Shown here: positions 6,749 to 11,899 of the stretch, in pieces
Position numbering within the stretch: the stretch's first letter is position 1
Layout: every line of letters begins with the position of its first letter
NCBI GenBank assembly: GCA_036939355.1
Contig: JALLAP010000882.1
Coordinates: 1-11,899, forward strand
Direction of reading: 5' to 3'
Origin: Thalassiosira profunda
Taxonomy: Eukaryota; Bacillariophyta; Thalassiosirophyceae; Thalassiosirales; Thalassiosiraceae
Length of the DNA: 11,899 nucleotides
Program-made: the position numbers and the translations under genes
Notes under the pieces: model-generated
What the model saw: only the letters and a program-made list of their open reading frames with translations
Told to the model about the DNA's origin: nothing
The model's database searches: none

Positions 6749-9700
6749 CTACCCATCGAAGTAGGAAATGATCTTCTCCTCGCCCCCCAACCACGCGCTC
6801 ACGTCGATAGACACATATTGCGGTTGCAAGTACTGCGCGAGGGTGGCGTTGATGGAGGTCTTGATCCACTGCGAGACCACTGGCAAGGAGCCAAAGTCCA
6901 CACCTTGCGAATCGACTCTTAGGTTGACGTCAGGGATGTCAACCAGGGACACGTTTGCGTGCGAAACGTAGGGGTACACGGAAGTGCACTGAATGGCTAC
7001 GCTCAAGGTCGCTTTCGGGACGAAGATCGAATTGACGCTGACTTGAGTCGACGGCAGGGACTTGTACTCCAGGGAGGAGGGAGTTAGTGCAAGAATGAGG
7101 TCGGCGTCTTGCAGTAGCATACCCACATCCAAGGTGAGGTACACAGCCGATCGATCATCATCGACGCCGTCGACGACTAGGCGCGATACGAACGGCGGAG
7201 AGCTCCCAAATGTGAACGCTTTCAAAGCGACGTGTGCCACAGCACTGGGCTTGGAATAAGGGCGTGCCAACGTTTCGGCAAGAGTTGCGCTGGCAGACGC
7301 AGATAGCAGGGGTTCCAAGCCTCCGTCCCTAATCCTCCAAAGTTTGTAGATGATAGAATTGAGCCATACCGCGCTTTCTGCGGTGGGCTCCGGAGACTGG
7401 CCAATCGTTTGGATTGCCGACCTGAACCCAATGTGCTCTGACTTCCTTTGTATCAACGTATTTCTGTGTTGCGATGTCCTGGACACGAACGCCCAGCCGA
7501 GCAGATATATTACCAGCAGGAGTGTCTTTTTGCTCAAGACGATCCGGAAGGCGAGCACAAGAACTGCTCGAGCGAGCTTCAGTGGAAGCGAGAACAAAAA
7601 GAGCAATGGACCTGTCATGATGTGCAGCGAGCCCGTCGACGATGGATCGACTCGCCGTCCATCAGGCTCGGCTTTCACAGTGGAGTGGTCGCTCAGCGTG
7701 CTGTGGGTGTCGTGGTCGTCCACATTGTGGCGATTGCCGCGGACTACTTCGCGAGGAACCCCCGCCCCAATTCTTTCACCCTGCTCATCAATCTTTTTGG
7801 GAGACAGCAACATAATTGAAGCCAGGAAGCAAATAAGGAGGACGCCCAGCACTTCTGGGGCGATCGACGGGACCCCTACAGTGTCAGCAGTGATCGCATT
7901 TGTATTCTGCTCAACCCAGGTTGAAACCTGGCGAAAGAGTTCGGCCAACGCTTCGTCGCTGATGTGATCCTCACTTGAAATTGAGAGAGCGTTCTGAGTG
8001 TCATTGTCTTGTTCTCCTGCACTCATCGCCTCCTCTTCTGTTGGCTGAAGCCCCACATCCTCTTTCGCAGCACCAAGCTCCTCGACAGTTTCTTCCTCCA
8101 CAATTTGCTCAGGTTGAGGAAGATGCCTGTCGCTGCTCACGCTGCTGTGCCGAAACATCTCACTCAAAGAGGATGCAAACTCCTCCACAATGCGGACGGT
8201 TCCCTCGGCTGCGCCCGCTGCAGCAAAAGCCACACGTTCCGTCGCAGAGCCAGCCAGCAGCAACGAGTCAGCCACTTGCTCAATTGCATCACCAATGAGA
8301 CGGACACTCTTTCCAGCGACTTGACGCTTGCGCGTTCTATCTGTTCCATCAGGAGAGGGCAATCTTTGGTCGTCATGGCTTCCTTTGCCCTCCCCTCCAC
8401 CCTTCTCTAAAGCTTCGCCAAAACTTCCCACTGCCCATCCAGACACACGCACAGCTCCACCGGCCAATCGAGCAACGCCGCCCGCCGTGGCTGCAGCGCT
8501 CTCCCCTGTGAACCGGACAGCATCAGCCACAAGCCCAAATGCCGAGGAGGCGACGCGGAACGATTCTGACAGGAGAAGCGCCCCGTCTCGTTCTGCGTCT
8601 GTCAGAACAACCCAGTGATCACTGTCAGGTTGCTCTGCATCTCCCCTTCTCGCCGTGTCCATTCCAGCCTTGGACGAAGCTCTACGACGCTGCGCCTTCT
8701 TGCGATGACGCGCAACCTGAGTCTGGGTGTAATAATGAACATCGGAAGCACTGTTGAACTCATCATGCCAGACCACCTCGACTCGTTTTGGGGCCTCATC
8801 TTCAACCGCAGGTAAGATGTCGCCGCAGGTTTCCGTTGAACTACACACTTCTTCAATTGCATCAGCCAGTTTCATCTTCTGCTCTTCCGCTGACTCCGTT
8901 TGTGTATGAGCATCCTTGGAAAGTTCTCTGCCAGCACCATGAACTCCTGCATCGTTGTCGCTTTCACCAGCAAGGCAAACGTCTTTGGGATAGCGCCAAG
9001 CAAAGTCCACGGCCGCTCGCTGAGGATTGCCATTGTAGCATCTCTCAAGCTCCTTCAAGACGAACCGATCTAGCTTTTGGCGTGCCAGAAGTTTGTCCTT
9101 TGTCGGCGTGCTCCCCTCACCTTTGGTCTCTTCCTCTCCATTGTAATCACAGGATTCGCTCTCGCTTGTTACTTCAGCCCCCGTCTCATACTCATCAGCG
9201 ACAAGGTCCTCATCTTCCATCAAATGTAGCACATCCTCTTCCTCCTCAGTTGCAAATAGGGTTGTAGCCACTGCACCCAAAGNCATCTTCCATCAAATGT
9301 AGCACATCCTCTTCCTCCTCAGTTGCAAATAGGGTTGTAGCCACTGCACCCAAAGCAATCACCGAGGTTCCGATAAATGCCCCGGCCGTTGCAGCAGCAA
9401 ACGCGGATCCTGCTGCGGCCCCAGCGAGCATATATGCCAGTATTTCCTGAACGAAATGCTCCGGAGGCGCGTTGCCCTCGTCCACGAGTTCCAGCTGCTG
9501 CGTCAGACCTGGGCTATCTATTGTTTCTGCAGACTGCGCCATCTTAATCTTCTGGTGCAGCTTCGATATATACACAGACGACGACTTTTGCATGGACGAT
9601 GCCGCCGCCTTCTTCTTCTTGGTGGAGGAGACGTGCTCGCCCCACTTCGAGGCGCCTCGCTTCGCGACGCGGGCGAGGGAGCGGAGGAGGGCGCCGCCTC

Positions 9701-9929
9701 TCCTTTTATCATCAGCCTCTGGCTGCACATGTCGAAATGCAGACGCGTGCCCCGCTTTTGCAATTAATATGATAATGATGATGGTTGGGAGTGCAATTGC
9801 AACCCTTCTCGATCGATGTCGCCTTCGTCTGCGGTTGCAGTTGCAGAGACAAAAGGATGCACCGTTCGTGCCACTTCTTTTGTGGCGCCCACCCCCACAC
9901 ATACTCGGCCTGCTAGCGGTTCCCTTCAT
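6749..9929 (-). CDS. Multi-span membrane protein with C-terminal SMP lipid-transfer domain and possible plastid bipartite presequence
   Basis: Translation from the first in-frame ATG (9929), skipping the 73-nt assembly duplication, gives an intronless 1035-residue protein. The N-terminus has a basic stretch, a hydrophobic segment (residues 43-57) and KAGHASAF with Phe at 65, resembling the ASAF signal/transit junction of diatom plastid preproteins, followed by an Arg/Lys/Ser-rich segment. An Ala/Gly-rich membrane hairpin lies at 163-202. Two Ala/Gly/Val amphipathic segments follow (about 430-485 and 516-565), with acidic linkers. Further membrane spans are at 669-684, about 750-770 and 776-790. 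The C-terminal 210 residues (from about 820) look like an SMP domain of the E-Syt/tricalbin/plant SYT family: AVWLN...KLW start, FTFGSSPP strand, and a late IPDVNLRVDSQGVDFGSLP...SQWI segment. SMP domains carry glycerolipids between membranes at contact sites. No C2 domain follows. The presequence contains early acidic residues, so an ER anchor is the main alternative. Confidence 0.75.
9211..9355. repeat. 72-nt perfect direct duplication around a single N (assembly join)
   Basis: Bases 9211-9282 are identical to 9284-9355, separated only by the N at 9283. Removing one copy plus the N joins HLMED to EDLVADEY in frame on the - strand. With the copy left in, the reading frame breaks within a few codons. 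It is identical in type and length to the join at 3015. Confidence 0.93.
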
Positions 9930-10253
9930 CTTGATCGCGCGTGTTCTAGGTCGCCATGTCAAGCTCCACCGGCGTTCCTGCGCTTCTGGTCAACGGTCAA
10001 TCAACGCGAGTGTCAGGGTTTTTCCCCGTGATCGAAGGTCACACCGAGGGGAATTGAAAGTCACGGTCTAATTACAGCCTAAACAAAATTTGGCAAAGAG
10101 ATCACGTGACGCTGAAGGTGAACCAGACACAGACACCAAACGCCAAACGACAACGTGACAACGAGAGATTTCAGAGCAGAAGCAGGAAGCAGAAGTCAAA
10201 GCCAAAGGCCAAAGTAGGGGAGGCGACAAATTTATTCGCTCTACTCGATAACA
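9930..10253. promoter_or_regulatory. Divergent promoter region of SMP-protein and VOC-protein genes
   Basis: The 324 bp lie between two divergent ATGs and should carry both promoters. It is AT-richer than the flanking genes. Position 10102-10109 holds the palindrome TCACGTGA, whose core CACGTG is the binding site of bHLH and plant-type bZIP factors; it runs into TGACGC, close to the TGACGT CRE element known in diatom CO2-responsive promoters. A further caacgtgacaacg lies near 10152. The AT-rich string aaatttattc near 10228 could serve as a TATA-like element for the + strand gene. Confidence 0.5.
9946..9957 (-). promoter_or_regulatory. Minimal upstream ORF (Met-Ala-Thr-stop) before the SMP-protein start
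   Basis: ATG GCG ACC TAG ends 16 nt before the main ATG at 9929, in another frame. If the transcript starts upstream of it, this 3-codon frame could lower translation of the main frame or allow reinitiation. The transcription start is unknown. Confidence 0.4.
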
Positions 10254-10862
10254 ATGGCCACCACATCGATGAATGCCTTCAGAGTGGCCCTGTCCCATAC
10301 GGGAGGTGCCGTCGCCCGTCGAGCGGTCTCGGCCTCTTTGCTCTCCAGCCAACCCATCATCGCATCTCGAGCGTTCGCATCGGCATCCGCGGCGCGGCCC
10401 TTCCAAGTCCTCGGGCTGCAGCAAATCGCCATCGGATCGCTGGACAAAGGGCCCCTCTCCCACCTCTGGACGAACATCTTCGGGGTGCAAAAGATTGGAC
10501 ACTACAAGAGCGAGAAGGAAAATGTGGACGAGGATATACTGCTGCTGGGCAAAGAGGGGAGTCCGTTGGGAGTGGAGGTGGATTTGATGATGCCCATCGA
10601 TCCGGAGAAAAGTCCAAAGGTGCACGTGCCGCCGCTGAATCACATCGGCCTCTGGATAGATGACTTGCAGGCGGCCGTGGAATGGATGGAGAGTGAAGGG
10701 GTAAGGTTCACCCCGGGGGGCATACGAAAAGGGGCGGCAGGGCACGACGTGACGTTCATTCATCCCAAGGGAAATGAAAAGAGTCCGATAGGTGGTGGGG
10801 GAGTATTGATCGAGCTGGTGCAGGCCCCAAACAGGGATACCTTGGGTGTTGTGACAGAATGA
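10254..10862 (+). CDS. VOC-superfamily (glyoxalase/methylmalonyl-CoA epimerase-like) protein, probably mitochondrial
   Basis: Intronless, 202 residues, ATG in good context (acaATGg). Residues 1-50 are rich in Ala/Ser/Arg and lack acids ([22 protein letters not shown]), as in a mitochondrial presequence. Residues 52-195 form two beta-alpha-beta-beta-beta units: [68 protein letters not shown] and VLIELVQAP. By position, the metal ligands would be Q57, D110, H130 and E187. Classical methylmalonyl-CoA epimerase has His first and Gln or Glu second, so that exact activity is uncertain. From memory, the motif set closely resembles a conserved proteobacterial VOC protein often labelled lactoylglutathione lyase, in which QQIAIG is also normal. 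Substrate unknown. Confidence 0.85.
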   Translation: MATTSMNAFRVALSHTGGAVARRAVSASLLSSQPIIASRAFASASAARPFQVLGLQQIAIGSLDKGPLSHLWTNIFGVQKIGHYKSEKENVDEDILLLGKEGSPLGVEVDLMMPIDPEKSPKVHVPPLNHIGLWIDDLQAAVEWMESEGVRFTPGGIRKGAAGHDVTFIHPKGNEKSPIGGGGVLIELVQAPNRDTLGVVTE

Positions 10863-10931
10863 ATCTTCCTATTGCAAATTGCAATTCTTCGTATCATTTG
10901 CACTCTGCAGGGGATACCTTCTCTGGACTAT

Positions 10932-11899
10932 CTATTCCTCTTCATTTGCAAGCACTGTCCCAACAGATGCACTGGTCAAGAAATAGTCGCCCACTTTCTT
11001 CCAAGATGCACTCTGAACGACAATGCCCAAGTGCTCGTGAGCGCCACTCGTCAAATTCAGCATGGTTTGCGCCGTGCCATCCGAGAGCGGTGTGATTTCG
11101 GCCTCCTGGAAGCCAACGTATTGGCAGATGATGGGGTGCATAGCTTTGTAGACGCTCTCTTTCAGGCTGAACCGCAGCATCACCTCTTCTTCCTTCGATA
11201 CACCGTCTAATTTGCCCAGCTCGGAGCGTTCATTCTCCGTTAGCACCTTCCTCTGAATCCGTTTGCCTCTGTTTCCATCTATTCGCTCAAGATCGATGCC
11301 CACTCCCCGGACAACTGCTGTTCCAGACGAGCACACCACGGCATCTCCACCTTGCTTAGTGCCTTCGTCTTCGTCAAAAATAGGGCATTCCTCCTTCCAT
11401 TGCACCTCGCCCACATTCAGCGGGTCCACTCGTTGGTTGTCCAGTCCCCAAAACACGCCATTTGCATCCGTCGAAGGGGAAGTGCGGAATCGAGACAATC
11501 CGACCGCGCATTCCCCCTTGTGGCTGATCGACCCCGTGATGATTTCCGGTAGGATGGGTCGCCCGTAGTAGTCTTTTATGATTGCAGTGGATTGTATTCG
11601 TTCGCGGAGCCGACTGTAGGACGGAATCGTGACGTTCTCCGCCGTATCCATTTCTCTCTCCAGCAGCGTCTTGAGCGACAGCCGCAGCGCCATCCTCCCC
11701 AAATAATGCGAAGTGCGAGAGCTGTCCGATTTGATGTTGTCATTCCCCCATCGCTGCTCGTCTGGATGGAGCAGTGCCGACGAATCCAGCGACGATTCTC
11801 CGCCGCTTTCTGCGGCAGTGCATACGCCCACACACCATCCCTCCGGCAGCAACTCTGAGAACCATAGATGCGCACCCTGTTGCAATGCATCGCTCTGAG
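10932..11899 (-). CDS. 4'-phosphopantetheinyl transferase (Sfp/EntD type), 5' end outside window
   Basis: The frame is open to the right edge with no certain ATG, so the N-terminus is missing; at least 322 residues are visible. All three family motifs are present. P1 lies near 11517-11564 (GRPILPEIITGSISHK, with the SxSH that contacts CoA). P2 lies near 11278-11304 (GVGIDLERID, with the Mg-binding Asp and Glu). P3 lies near 11134-11171 (FSLKESVYKAMHP, the catalytic WxxKEA-type helix). The enzyme moves the phosphopantetheine arm from coenzyme A to a serine of acyl, peptidyl or polyketide carrier proteins. The length fits Sfp-type rather than the small AcpS type, and SISHKGECAVG resembles the EntD branch. 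Its 3' end is 69 nt from the convergent VOC gene. Confidence 0.92.
   Translation of the reverse strand, partial: QSDALQQGAHLWFSELLPEGWCVGVCTAAESGGESSLDSSALLHPDEQRWGNDNIKSDSSRTSHYLGRMALRLSLKTLLEREMDTAENVTIPSYSRLRERIQSTAIIKDYYGRPILPEIITGSISHKGECAVGLSRFRTSPSTDANGVFWGLDNQRVDPLNVGEVQWKEECPIFDEDEGTKQGGDAVVCSSGTAVVRGVGIDLERIDGNRGKRIQRKVLTENERSELGKLDGVSKEEEVMLRFSLKESVYKAMHPIICQYVGFQEAEITPLSDGTAQTMLNLTSGAHEHLGIVVQSASWKKVGDYFLTSASVGTVLANEEE

Overview
The window looks like nuclear DNA of a photosynthetic stramenopile, most likely a diatom. The evidence is: short GT-AG introns (64, 83 and 67 nt), ATG starts in A-rich contexts with no bacterial ribosome binding sites, a histone H2B C-terminus at the left edge, secreted/membrane proteins with Thr/Ser/Pro-rich stalks, and one protein whose N-terminus carries an ASAF-type motif like the plastid-targeting presequences of diatoms. 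A fairly GC-rich centric diatom such as Thalassiosira oceanica would fit, but the species is inference.

Layout, left to right. (1) 1-55: the last 17 codons of histone H2B, + strand, followed by two small hairpins. (2) 56-1376: no convincing gene. (3) 1377-1754, - strand: a small, extremely charged repeat protein (KKEEARRRAE decapeptides), probably a single alpha-helix. (4) 2246-5279, + strand: a three-exon type I membrane protein with signal peptide, Pro/Thr stalks, a six-cysteine module, a further ectodomain, one membrane span and a long acidic cytoplasmic tail. (5) 5490-6609, + strand: a two-exon secreted/membrane protein in which splicing rebuilds an EF-hand loop. (6) 6749-9929, - strand: a large membrane protein with a C-terminal SMP (lipid-transfer) domain and a possible plastid bipartite presequence. 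(7) 10254-10862, + strand: a VOC/glyoxalase-superfamily protein with a mitochondrial-type presequence. (8) 10932-11899, - strand: a 4'-phosphopantetheinyl transferase whose 5' end lies outside the window.

Two single-N positions (3015 and 9283) are each flanked by perfect 72-nt direct duplications. Deleting the N and one copy (73 nt) restores the reading frame in both genes. These are almost certainly contig joins with an unmerged end overlap, not biology, and they artificially break genes 4 and 6.

Genes 4 and 5 lie in tandem and share an architecture (signal peptide, Cys-containing ectodomain, Thr/Ser/Pro stalk, membrane span). Genes 5/6 and 7/8 are convergent, with 139 and 69 nt between stops. 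Genes 6 and 7 are divergent and share a 324-bp promoter region containing a CACGTG palindrome. I see no operon, mobile element, CRISPR array, tRNA or rRNA. The most interesting item is the SMP-domain protein with plastid-like targeting, a candidate membrane-contact lipid-transfer protein of a complex plastid.
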